Source: Atherix ibis
Taxonomy: Eukaryota; Arthropoda; Insecta; Diptera; Athericidae
Assembly: GCA_958298945.1 (NCBI GenBank)
Contig: OY282606.1
Coordinates: forward strand, 30,725,740 to 30,789,739
Direction of reading: 5' to 3'
DNA: 64,000 nt
The notes beneath the pieces were generated by a model. That model was not told where the DNA came from. It was given only the letters and a program-made list of their open reading frames with translations, and did not search any database. The translations under genes were made by a program, and so were the position numbers. Below are positions 27,704 to 39,500 of the stretch, piece after piece (the stretch's first letter is position 1; every line of letters begins with the position of its first letter).

Positions 27704-29440
27704 TTTTATTGTTTATCCTATTAAGTTATTTGCCAAATAGTTATGTATAATATTACGATTTTAATATTTTCACTTGTTTGTTTGAAAATATTATAAAAAA
27801 AAGTCACTTTTTTTATAGATTTTTTTTAAATTTTATGCGCAATAAGCAAAAATTATATTGATATAAAATTCAAATTATATTTTCATAGAATTTTATTTTA
27901 GTTTATGTAATTGCCTGTACTTTATTTTCAATTTCTTATCAAATGCTACAAAACTAAACAGGTACACAATAGAATATCAATCTTATTTATTGTTACATGA
28001 CATTGAAAAAATATACAGAGCTCCTTTCATAAATATGATTAAATAATCTCCATTTATCATTTCATTGGAACAAGGCAGTATTCTCTGAACATATATTTAT
28101 TTGTTTTTATTATTAATTAAGTTTTATTTCACTCGTACACGTACACTTGTTATACACCAATTGTAAATAAAGAAATTAAATAAAATAAATTGAAAATATT
28201 AAAAATAATATTTTTTTTATTGAGGGCGCCCGGTTTTAAATCGAAAAATAACCCGCATTCATATTGTCCACTCCAATCAGACGCAACGCGAAACCAACTG
28301 AAATCGTGTATAAATTGAAAATAAAAAAGCCCCCAGACAACGTTTCCGATGTTTGAGGTTTCTATAAGCTCCCCGTTCTTTTATATGTATATATACAATT
28401 AAAGCTATTGTGCAGCATTTGATTTATGGGTGTTGTGTGCATGAACGACCCTCGCTCACTGTATGAAACCCATGTAATGGCCCCAATTGTACTCATTCCG
28501 AGAAGAGTATATTTGCTGCAAACGGTTTGATTATTTTTGTTTTTATTTTTTTTTATTAAGTATATGATTTTAATTTTTTTTTCTGTACTTATTATAAAAT
28601 AAAAACGAAAACAACATTTCAAACAAATTCGAATGAGTCAGACGATACCATACGTGCATTCTCATACAAACATACTTGATACGGTTCCAGTGGTGATTGG
28701 CTCAACTTTCCATTTGCATATGACACGTTTTGAGTACATATTAAGCTGAGTTATAAACACATACAACCATATAAACATGTACATATTAAGCTGAGGTATA
28801 TATTGTGCAAATTGGAATATAAAATTGATATAGTATTATATTTGTTTTGGATATTATTTGGAGAGTTGAAATAATGATAAACAATATACGCGCAAAAACA
28901 GTTGTTTTCAATTTAAATACGAAACTCTCTAAATGAGTAGAAACCTTTTCGACTTAACATTATGCAAAAAAATCGCGCTATCATTTTTATTTTCTCATCC
29001 ATATTTATGTCTTTAAATTTGTAGGTACATAGATATGTATACATATGTTTATAAAGTTCGTAGAATTTAACTGCGAATGAATGTATTTGTAACAACAAAG
29101 AAAAATTGAGTAACAAAGAAAATGTACAACGCAAACAATGTAATGTGGATTCGTATAAACAATGATAAACTTGATGACGTATTTTTTAATAATATAAAAA
29201 AAAAATCATTTTTGTTTAAATTCAGGATTTTTTTTATTATCACACTAAGATTCGCGCGTAATTAACGGTTGATATAATCTTATGATAACCCTATAGTAAT
29301 GCAGGTTATAATGTGTATAAAATTTTTTTTAATGGAACATCATCTGCAATTATGCGAATCTATTTTAAGCAACTACCATTAAGAATTTAAAATAAGTTCT
29401 TAATATTTTTATGTAATAATTTGTTCATTAAATGATTATT
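27704..29440. other. AT-rich intergenic region, no gene seen
   Basis: Only short frames with low-complexity composition. A GC-richer patch at 28225-28350 (starting gagggcgcccgg) stands out but has no recognisable motif or inverted ends. Confidence 0.5.
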
Positions 29441-30170
29441 ATAGTTAAGTCTGGAATACTACCAAACAAAAGTTCCCGTTTCTATGGCGAATTGTGATTA
29501 TTCTTTCCAAATATCGTAGTGTACAGATTTTGACCGATAATCGCGCGACCTTGGCGGACACTTTTGATACAACAGGTGACCCGAGGCTTAACTTTATTCG
29601 ATACTGGGGCTGTTTAACAATTGCAATGTTGCAATGAGTTAGGTTCCAGATCATGCTAATATCCACAGCAATAAGCGAGCTGATCAGCTAGAGAGAAGGG
29701 GACCAATAATGGAAGATTTCGGTTCACACATTGGCCAAAATCGGAACACTAGGCTATTCAACAACCTTTCCAAAATTCTGGGCAAAGACACTACTCAGAA
29801 TAGCAGATTGGCCATACTGCACTTACTCATGTTTTCCTCTTCAGTAACCAACATCGTTCTTCATGCCATTTCTGTGATTATAAATAAAAATTCCTTATAT
29901 TTAAAATAAATATTTAATTTATTATTAGGTGATTTTTGTTGTATCCACAAAAATGGCATGAAGAACATTTTGAATGAATGTCATTTAACCCAGAATTTAT
30001 TTTTGAATAGCACTGCTTCCATTACGGAGCTTCTATACCTAAAAACTCTTTCCCCAAGCTCGCTCTTCAATTTTCTAAAATTTGCTCCATCACATTTAAC
30101 CACTTCTGAATGTTCACTCCAGCTAACTATCGACCAGTTTCATTAGGGAAGCTGTCAATGCTAACCCACA
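29440..30170 (+). pseudogene. Retroelement relic, RNase H domain (copy 2)
   Basis: Plus-strand text shows ILTDNRATLADTF near 29530 (the xxTDSxAAL block holding a catalytic Asp of RNase H), and after a frameshift VPDHANIHSNKRADQLERRG at 29642-29703 (the WVPGHxGxxGNexADxLA block). The following sequence to about 30150 matches copy 1 (24245-24760) in inverted orientation, including ttatttttgaata and the ccattacggagc/ccataatggagc region. Frames are broken by stops. No target duplication or poly(A) end was identified. Confidence 0.65.
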
Positions 30171-30544
30171 CGTAACATGAATACGCCAAATGGCCTCATG
30201 CTCGTAGCGCTACAGAATAGCCTCTGGCCATTGTCATAGAGTAACAATAAATATTATAAACCAAAATTAATTATTATATTGGCTTAAAATCAATTATTAT
30301 TTTCAATATGTGCTTCTTTTTTTTAAAAAAAATTCATTTTTCCAAATTCATTATGAAAAATATTAAAAATTTATAAATAAACATTTTAAATTTATTATTT
30401 TACCATGTTATGTATTATGCTTTTTCCACTTTACTATTGAGCTTCATAGATCATTACCCTTATGAATACGACTAGTTATCTAGGCTAGTATAGAAAATAG
30501 GAAAATTAATTTGACGACAAATTCCTTGTATGGGTTCATAAATA

Positions 30545-31633
30545 CAGGGTGTACCATTTAAAAGATGCATTTTAAAAAGTAAATAAAAAAAACTAGTGCA
30601 TATTTTTCAAATTGCCGGTTTTATTAGAAAGATTGAACCTTGAAATTTAAGAATAAAACACAACATCATTTAAATGACTGCCACGGCTGGCCTTACAGTA
30701 CCCCATTCGCTCGACCGAATTTTTCAGTACATTTTCGATTGTCTGGGCCTGTATCTCTTCAATGGCAACTTTGATTTCATGTTTCAAGGCCTCAATTGTG
30801 TCTGGATGGCTTGTGTAACATTTATCTTTAACGGCTCCCCACAGAAAATAATCCAACGGGCTCAAATCACAGCTCCGAGGCGGCCAATTGACATCAGAAT
30901 TGCGGCTGATTATTCGGTTTTCAAAAGCAGTGCGCAAAAGTTGGATTGTTACATTGACTGTGTGGCAAGTGCCTCGTCCACTTGAAACGAAATGTCGTCC
31001 ATGCCATTCTCTTCAACTTTTGGAAATCTGCACCAAACCGTGACTCGTTGTGGATGCATCGGCTTTTCCATGGTGACGTATGGATTTTCTGAGCCCCAGA
31101 TGCGACAATTTTATTTGTTGACATACCCACCGAGGTGGAAATGGGCCTCATCTGAAAAGATGATTTTTCGCTAAAAATGCTCATCTTCGGCGAATTGATC
31201 TTGAGCCCATTGGGCAAACCGAAAACGCATCGGATGGTCATGCGGCTTTAGTTGTTGGACTAATTGAACTTTGTAAGCTTTCATACCGAGGTCTTTGTGC
31301 AAAATTCTCAACAGAGAAGTGCGAGAAATGTTCAATTCCTGAGAACGGTGACGAGTTCATGTTGATGGATGATTACGGACATTTTCAACAACTTGACGTG
31401 ATGGCATTCGAACTTTGCTCATTTTTTTTTTAAATTTCTCACAGTTTGGGTTGAAGACTCACCACTTTAGAAGTAAGTTCTCAATATTTCCTAGTTTTCT
31501 TCAAGCGTATGGATTACCATTTCGTAACATTCAGACTTTCAACTAACAATCTTTCAATTCGTGATGACATTTAACACTCAAATACTTCAAATAAATAGTG
31601 GTTCAAAATGCAACCGCTAGATGGACTACCCTA
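30545..31633 (-). mobile_element. DD41D-type mariner (rosa-like), internally deleted
   Basis: The ends are imperfect inverted repeats (left cagggtgtaccatttaaaag, right read inward tagggtagtccatctagcgg, both continuing to tgcatttt) flanked by TA at 30543-30544 and 31634-31635. Length 1089 bp. The transposase is on the minus strand. From memory of related insect elements, the spacing between second and third acidic residues would be 41, typical of the DD41D group found in tephritids and other insects; the subgroup name is tentative. Confidence 0.8.
30647..31420 (-). pseudogene. DD41D-type transposase, deleted and frameshifted
   Basis: Broken minus-strand frames read in order: an N-terminal MPSRQVVENVRNHPST, then ISRTSLLRILHKDLGMKAYK (second helix-turn-helix), the first catalytic block IIFSDEAHFHLGGYVNK, VTVWCRFPKVEENGMDD, a damaged second block FQVDEA (usual form FQQDGA), and a C-terminal frame ENRIISRNSDVNWPPRSCDL followed by SPLDYFLWGAVKDKCY with the third Asp. 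The stretch between VTVWC and the second Asp is about 50 residues shorter than in relatives, so an internal deletion is present as well as stops. Not functional. Confidence 0.8.
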
Positions 31634-31863
31634 TACATGGTTCATGCAAATAAACGAACCATATTATTTACTATGTTTGGTGATCCAAAGAGATTATTAA
31701 AAAAGAAGTCTTTGTATTTAAACATTGTACTTATACAAATTTTTATATATATACACGTATACTTGAGAAAAGCATAAAAAATGTATAATTTTTATTTATA
31801 ATCTTACCAGAAAGTTATTTGAAAAATTTAATAAGAATCATAAGAGAAAAAATATATATTTAC

Positions 31864-33268
31864 CTTTATATTATTGGCTATTATGCTTAAAAGATCATTT
31901 GATTTAGACCTTCGGCCATCGTCAGAACCAAAAAAGACTATTGATAATCTTTCCAATTGGTGATGTACTGAATATGAATTTGGTGAAACCGTCCAGTCGG
32001 AGAATTTTAATAGAGTATCTTCTTCTAATTTATCTTTATTACTTACTAAATTTTGCATAAATTTGAAACGGGCAGAAATCTCAGACATAATTATATTAAT
32101 TTCATGTAGTTTCCATTGCATTTCTAAACTAATATGCAAACTACTCTTGATTGAATCAATTGTCCAAGTTGCAACATGTTCTTGCTGTTTTAAAAAAAAT
32201 AACAATAATAAAATATTATTCTATCATACTATGTAAAACAAATCGATTATTTCAAATCATTTATATTATTTTTTTTTTATTTTATTTTAATTTATAATTA
32301 ATTTATGAATTTATATAAAACAAATCGAATCTACCATATTCACAATATAGAGTATTTTAATTAGGGAAAACAGAATTTTACTATTATATGTTAAGATATA
32401 TAAAATTAAGATGAAATTCATGTATGAATTTGGCAACTTTCTTTTAGAAGTATGAATTAACGCGAATCATTTTTGTAGCTTTCTTTTATGAAATATTTAT
32501 CTTGAATATATGAATGAGTCATTGCAGTGGATGTGTCTACATATTGTAGATGTTATTTTGTCCAAAAAGCTATTGAAAATACTTTTTGTAAATAATTCTA
32601 CCGCAGAAACGACTCGAGGGGTTTTATATTCTGTAGATGAAAAAATTAAACTCTCCTTTGACTACTTTAAAACTAGAATTTTTTTTACTGTACGAGTATG
32701 TTAATATATATTGTATGGATCCTTTAAACACAATATTTATTAATGAAAGGGAGAATATGAATCATAGAAGTTTGCGGACAAACAATGCGTTATAATTTTG
32801 CTCTCCACTGTAACTACTTTCGAAAATTATTCAACTTCTTTAATACGTATTTGGTAAAATTATGTTTTTTTGACACAAATTCCAATATAAAACATTGAAT
32901 GAATGAAAGTGCGTTCCTATTTGAAATAGCTTCCCTATTATTTCTGGTTAGTCAAAATCCAATATACACATTCCAATAAGAACATTATTTTGTAGTAAAT
33001 TACAAACCCTATTTTCGGCACTTTGTATTTGTTGGGACAAGACCGCCAACCTTTTCAAAACTTTTTTTTGTTTTTCACGTTGTATGGGCAGAGTTATTTG
33101 CTCATTTATATGAGACGCTTCTAGTACATCCCATCCTTTAAGAACTGCAGTTGCAACTTCTCGTCCAATATGTAAAACGTCTGTAACTGTCTCAACTAGA
33201 CCGCAACTGGGACTAACATTATAAAAGAAAATAAAAAATATCGCGAACACAAAACGTAAAGACACCAT
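31864..33268 (-). CDS. Secreted protein, DUF4803-like, exons 1-2 (partial gene)
   Basis: Exon 1 (33268-33008, 87 codons) starts MVSLRFVFAIFFIFFYNVSP, a clear signal peptide, and continues as a charged helix. A phase-0 donor (AGG|gtttgt) is proposed. Exon 2 (32184-31864, 107 codons) follows an aaaacag acceptor and ends at AAG|gtaaat, again phase 0. Exon 2 aligns by eye with exon 2 of the gene at 60876 (TWTIDSIKSSLHISLEMQW against ALSFRETSFLTNDIWMES; ISARFKFMQN against ISLRFQNIQN; both end in NNIK/NNLK before the donor). The cysteine-rich third exon is not found; the DD41D mariner occupies 30545-31633 where it would be expected. The gene may be broken, or exon 3 may lie farther away. Confidence 0.6.
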
Positions 33269-34023
33269 TTTTCTTAAATGATTAATTTTTTTAAAAGAAA
33301 ATTCACTGAATAATTGTCCACATAACAAAAATTAATTTTAATTATTAAACTATTATATATATTCTGAGTTTTCGAATCCGCTTCTGACTAGTTTGTTATG
33401 GCAACGGGCAAACAACGTTCCTAATACTCTCAGTTGACCCGACCCGTTTGCACTAAATCAATTCGGCAACTCGCTTTGATTCCAATTCGGTGTTAAAACA
33501 GCGGATCTGAACATGACACAGATGCAAATTTTTATGTACGTATCAGCTACCCTTAACCAAAATGAAGAGAACTTAAATTCATCTCTGCACGTAAGAGAAT
33601 ACAGTTTACAACTGTTTCTACTGCAAATAGTGCAGTGCTCGCAATCTAAATCTCAATATATTATTCTCTTAAATGTGAGTACGGTAAATTTATCTTAATT
33701 GAAATTAATATGCGTGACTCATGAATACCACTTATTCGATTAACTGATCTCGAGCGAAGAAGTCAAAAAATTTTAGTATAAATATTATTCGTAGAAAAGG
33801 TGTCCAAAATTATAACTAACTAATAATAATACTTAGCAATAATCTATTTTCATGATAAAATTACTACATAGTCACTAATATTAGGTTATATGCCCATTTA
33901 AACTTTTCTCTTGTATACGACAATTGGTATTGATGTAATTCTTTAATGTAGATATAAAATGCCTTACTCTTTATTCGTGATTTTGGCATGAAATATCCGG
34001 TACCCTGTCTCGAGAAGCAAGTA
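33269..34023. other. Intergenic region, probably including the upstream region of the secreted-protein gene
   Basis: No coding exon recognised. The stretch 33370-33520 is less AT-rich than its surroundings (for example caacgggcaaacaacg). It could hold promoter sequence for the minus-strand gene, but no clear TATA box or initiator can be assigned. Confidence 0.4.
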
Positions 34024-34416
34024 CAGGGTGGGCCAACTTGGACTGAGTTTTACATATTGTAGCCCTGGTGCTGCATCCTTCGGCAATAATTCTTGACCCA
34101 ATTAAATTTTGTATATAAATATCGTCAGATCAAATTTCAAAATGAGTCCGTAGCGATGTTCTGGAGATGCCCAATTGAGTAGCATGTCGACGAGTATACT
34201 CAGAGCCTCCACATCTTGTCCATTGCGAACAGGTCGATTGAAATTTATTGGTGGCTCATCAAATACTGCACCACGTTCCTCAAAACAGATTATTAAGTTT
34301 CTTATCATGTTTGCACTGGGTAAGAGTTTATAAAATTCTTTATAATCTGCAACAAAAAATTAAAAAATTTCAAAAAAAAATATTTTAAATAAGTCAGTTC
34401 AAGTTGGCCCACCCTG
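34024..34416. mobile_element. Non-autonomous TIR element, 393 bp
   Basis: Inverted ends cagggtgggccaacttg (then g/aactga) of about 23 bp with one mismatch, flanked by TA on both sides (34022-34023, 34417-34418). A 68-codon minus-strand frame inside (34102-34308, containing NRPVRNGQDVEALSILVDML) shows no motif I can name. The ends differ from the other mariner-type elements here, so this is a separate family. Tc1/mariner superfamily is inferred from the TA duplication only. Confidence 0.8.
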
Positions 34417-36509
34417 TATTCAAAAGTTAAATTTTCGGGTTTTTGGTAAAGAAGAGCTTACAGAATACAGAAACCTGCTACATGGCATTGAACTTAATCA
34501 TACGTACCCATAAAAATTTCATGCCATGTTTATACAATTAAAAATAAGTAATAATAAGTTATTTAATCAGTGTACATTTGAAGGCTTAGGAATTCTTAAT
34601 TCTTCTTAAGGACTAATAGCTTTTTGGTCATTATCATTAATTTCTAAAAGATTATGTGTAGGTTACCATTCATATACTATTATCTAGTCTTTATAAAATA
34701 TTGAACACGTGCATCTTCTTACTTATATGTATACCCATATTCCAATTGATAAAAATATTCTCATTTGAACACAAAGTTTCTTTTGTTCTGTTGCATACAT
34801 ATTTGTCTAATTTTTTAATTATCTAGAATAGCGATTAATAACGTACATATATATATGTTATCAAAAATTTAATTTAATTGTACCGAATTTTCATATTTTA
34901 TTTGTTTTGAAGAGTAGATTTACCTAAATCCATCTATTGGCGTAGGTAGAAAATGTTCGGATTCAGATCCTAGTGTGACCAGATGTGCTTTTTCAATTGA
35001 ATTTTGTCATTTGCTTTATCAATTTTATGGATACTTTATCACCTATCATAATAAATAATAGATTTTTAATTTTCTATTCAAATGAAATAGTTATGGTATA
35101 TAATTATGTTATATTTTTATATTAAATATAACAAAATAACATTTTATTTTATAGTTGTCTTTAATTTTATGTTGATTATTATTAAATGGTTTATAAATAT
35201 AATATGTAAATTAATATATTCAATATAATATAATAATTATGTAGACCAAAATCAATCAATTTTTTTTTTATATATAATTTTGTTTCATATTTATTGAATA
35301 ATAATAATTCGTAAATAAAATTAATAATACCAGAATTTTAATAGAGTATAGAATAAATAATTTCATTTAAATAAAAATCAGAACTAATAAAGATGAATTT
35401 AATCCATATAAGTTATTATTTTGTATTATACGATTTTTTTTATCATATATGGAACATATAAAAGATTTTATCCTTTGCGATTGCTGCGCCACCTTGTAAT
35501 GGTTGGTGAGAAGTAATTTAAACCTACACACGCCAAAAGTCGATGTGTGCTAGATTGTGTTCGGACATCATCTTTTAGTGATCAGAGAAAAAACAACTGC
35601 TTTCTATGGCACGGTATTTTTCGTATAATTGGGGAAACAATGTAATAATTTTCGTGAAAAATTAAACCTTGTGATAAGTGAAAACATATAATATTTGTTA
35701 AATAATGAAATTTGATAGCTATGCCGAAAAAAAATGCGTTTAAAATTCGCGGATGTAAGAATAAAACAAACTAATTTTGTGCCGTGGACTGCGACACAAG
35801 TGGAAAAAATCTGAGTGTGCTGGTTACGAATTTTTCATCTAGGATATAAGAAAATTTTCTTTATTTTTAAACTTTTGAATATCTAATCAATCGAATAAAT
35901 GTTTAGTGACACTGAATAAAAAAAAATATGTATAAATTTCTTGAAAAAAAAAGTTGTAATGGAATTAATTTTTTCTATTTTGGTTGACTGATGAAATAGA
36001 AAATCAGATGTGGAAAGTCGATTTTTGTGATTTCAGATTATAGAATTGTGTTCATGATAATATTAAAATAAAATCAAATCATACGCTTTGATGATAATAA
36101 TTATAAAAGCTAAAATTGATCTGTAACAATATTTTAAGAAGTCATAGAAATTTCTGAATAAGGAATTTTTGATATTAACTCTATTGTTCATGACGTACAT
36201 GTTGTATTTGTCATTTTGACGTGATTTTTGTATTTGGTTTGCACCACGGGTGCTCTATTGAATTTTACATTATTAATTTATTCAAAAATAAAAATATTTT
36301 ATTATTTAAAGCTATTTAATTAAAGCGTTTTGTTAAAATTCGATTTAAAATGCAATTGATTAAATTGATTTATCTAAAGTGTGTATAGAAAAGAATTGAC
36401 TAATATTAATGTAAGATAAAAATTCCACAAAATTTTTGTGACGTTTACACCTGTTGTGCGACTTGGGTTCTTTAACAGATTAAAAATAATACGAGATAAT
36501 ACGTATATA
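34417..36509. other. AT-rich region upstream of UBR3
   Basis: Very AT-rich with no recognisable coding exon. The less AT-rich stretch 35475-35700 could contain an untranslated first exon or promoter of the UBR3 gene, but no motif settles this. The last 100 bp before the UBR3 ATG are presumed 5' untranslated sequence. Confidence 0.4.
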
Positions 36510-39500
36510 ATGTACCCAAGCGGTGGATCAAGTGCGGATGGGGAGGGCTCCAACAGTGAAGCAAGTGGTAGTGGAATTAACAATGGCAGTAACCTCTTTT
36601 ATAAGGACAAAATTTCATCTGGAGTATTTCACAAATTAGGTGTTCCTGAAAAGAAGGAACTTTGTGCCTATATTAGCGAGCAATGCTCCAAAAGGGTAAA
36701 TACTCCAGAACTGGATATACTTATGGACTCCTTATTTATTGAGTTCGAACCATATTTGCCAATTGACAATTCAGAAAAAATTGAGTGGATCAGGTGGTTG
36801 ATAGCAGGTGGCAGAACTCCGGAAGAATTTGCAGCTATAGGTTAGTTACATGTGTATTATTTTTTCAAAGTTTTTTCTCTCTCCTATTTGACATTTGATT
36901 ACCTGACAACAGAGTCATTCCCTCGATGTGATATTGAAGATAATCAATGTCTATATTATTCTGTAATGTAAAAAATCACCTTCGATTTTCTTAATCGTAT
37001 TATGCTTTTTGGTTAAAGCAAATTAATGCATTTCTTGCTAATAAAATCAAACACGCATGCACATTGGCGTGTTCTACGTTTGTCAGCGCTTTAGGTACTA
37101 AGGTTATTGAACCTTTGATATTTCTTCCCAATCTTGTCTTGCTGCGGTCTCGTGCGCACGTTAGTTTGTTTGCTTTATAATATTGCATCCCCTTGTTTTT
37201 ATTTATTATCTTCTATATACCTATATAGGAAAAGACAATTAATTTTAATTACAATTTATAATTATTATATTTTTACTATTTGAACTATATAGAAAAATAC
37301 TAATATATGTATGTACATACTTGTTATAATCAGAGTTGATAAAAAAATTATAAACACTACAACATTTGAATTACAAAAAAAATTCATCTGACATTACTAA
37401 AGTAAACTAATTTCAATTATTTACATAGTTGAAGTAAAATCTATTGAATTTCATATATTTTATGCTAAAAATCGGTTATTATTAATAAGTCTATAAGCAA
37501 TTTTACAAAAGAATTTTTTAATCACCTTGTGAAATCACTCTCCCCACGTTAACCGTCAAACGGAAGTGACTAGATAATTCGTATATAATTACTTTTGATA
37601 GTCTTGTACAATTTATTATATTATTTTATTTTAAATTAATTGATAAAAATTTAAATTGTGTGGACTTTTCAAATTGCTAAAATTTGAAATCCATTATTGT
37701 TTTTGTTATTAAATTTATCCAGAAATTAGAGACGGCTATGGTAAAAACACAATCAAGTATTGCCATACATTTCATTGTTTTGGTATGTGGCAGGATTATT
37801 GTTTGAAAGTTGGAATAGATAAAGGGAAGCGAATACATTATTTGTAGTTATATTGAAAAATTAATTGAAACATCTTGTATTTAATTTGTTAATTCGAATG
37901 AAATTTGTCACTGTTTGACAGCATTTGTAGTTCAGTTTTTGTCGGAATTGTGTATCTACCATTATAATTTTTATTTTTTTAGGTTAAGTTACCAGATCTA
38001 GCGACAAAAAAATTATATTATATATTTATAATGTCACTTTAATTAAATAAATATTATATTAACTTTTAAAATAACAAATTATGTATTATATCGTGTTTTC
38101 AGTTAGTTTAGCGCCAAAGCTAAAAATACCACCAACAGTTTGAATTTTAATATATTTATACATTAGTATCTTGTATAATTCTAATACTTGTCATATTTTA
38201 GTATGGTTTATTGATTTTCCTTTTACAATAAGGAAATACTTTCTCATAAACTATACCAAATATAAACTTAAATGGTTTTTGATTTTATATAATTTAGAAT
38301 AGAATAATTTTGAAGATTTTATTTAAAGTAATGCAAATAAAAAACAATTGATTTCTTGACTATAAAAATAGAAATCAGCAAGTGAAATATTATTCTCTGC
38401 AAATGTTTTCAATATTTAGATAAAAAAATATCAATAATAGATTTTATGTTTAAATAGTAATTGTATTGTCCATACTATTTTTCCATTTTAAAAACTATTT
38501 TTGAAAACAAGAACTTATAAGTTAAGTATTTTTATAATTTATAATTAGTAAGTTTTTATACCTTCTGAAATTCTGATTTGTCTAAAATTCTGATAATGTA
38601 CATAATCATAAAATACAAATTGAGTAAGTTGCTATGCATAAAATACGGGAACCCTTACATAAACAATAATATCGCGTGCCCTTACATAAAGCAGTAAGAT
38701 CTGATGTATTGTATAATCTGTTTGCAGCACGCGACTTTGAAGTTAATGTACCTTTTAGATTCGATTTTATCTATATCAATATTATCAATTATTATAAAAT
38801 ATTTTTTTTTGTTGTTGAAAATTTTACATTTAAAATTATAATCTTAACCTTTTTTATATGTTTTACGAATATATTTTTAGTGCGGAGCTATAATAATCAT
38901 GCAAAATGTGGTCTAGTTTGGATTCCACATGTAGTAGCTTATCGGTGTCGAACATGTGGAATATCACCATGCATGTCTATATGTAGAGACTGTTTCAAAA
39001 AAGGTGACCACGCAAACCATGATTTTAATATGTTTTTATCGCAAGCGGGCGGTGCTTGCGATTGTGGTGATACGTCTGTTATGAAATCGGAAGGATTCTG
39101 TAGTGATCATGGAATTGGAAACAGAACTAACAAAAATCCAGTTCCTAGTGATTTACTAGCTGTAGCAGAAGTGATTATGCCAAAAGTTCTGTTTAGACTA
39201 CTACACCAATTTAGAGAATATAGTAATATGAATCCACAGTCCCAAAATTATGTAAAGGCTGCATATGACTGTGAAGAATTTGCCAATATGCTAATGGATT
39301 TAAATAATATGGGCGAGCTTATGAGTAGAGTTATTACAAAAGCATTAATAAATCCTGAGGTATATTACCAGTTATATTACTTTCAATTAATTTTTTTCTT
39401 CTTCAAATTAATAAAATTTAATATTTTCTTGTTAAATTTCAGCTTTATAAACGTTTTGTTGTCGCCCCCTTTCCAGATACTCAATATGGTCGATTATTAA

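Noticed and set aside
28362..29134. Two minus-strand frames of 73-86 codons
   Set aside because: AT-driven composition, no signal or domain, no splice context; not supported as genes.
38676..38880. Open frame upstream of the UBR box exon, starting [13 protein letters not shown]
   Set aside because: It runs through the end of intron 1. The phase and residues fit a splice from 36840 to 38881, and the upstream residues do not belong to the protein.
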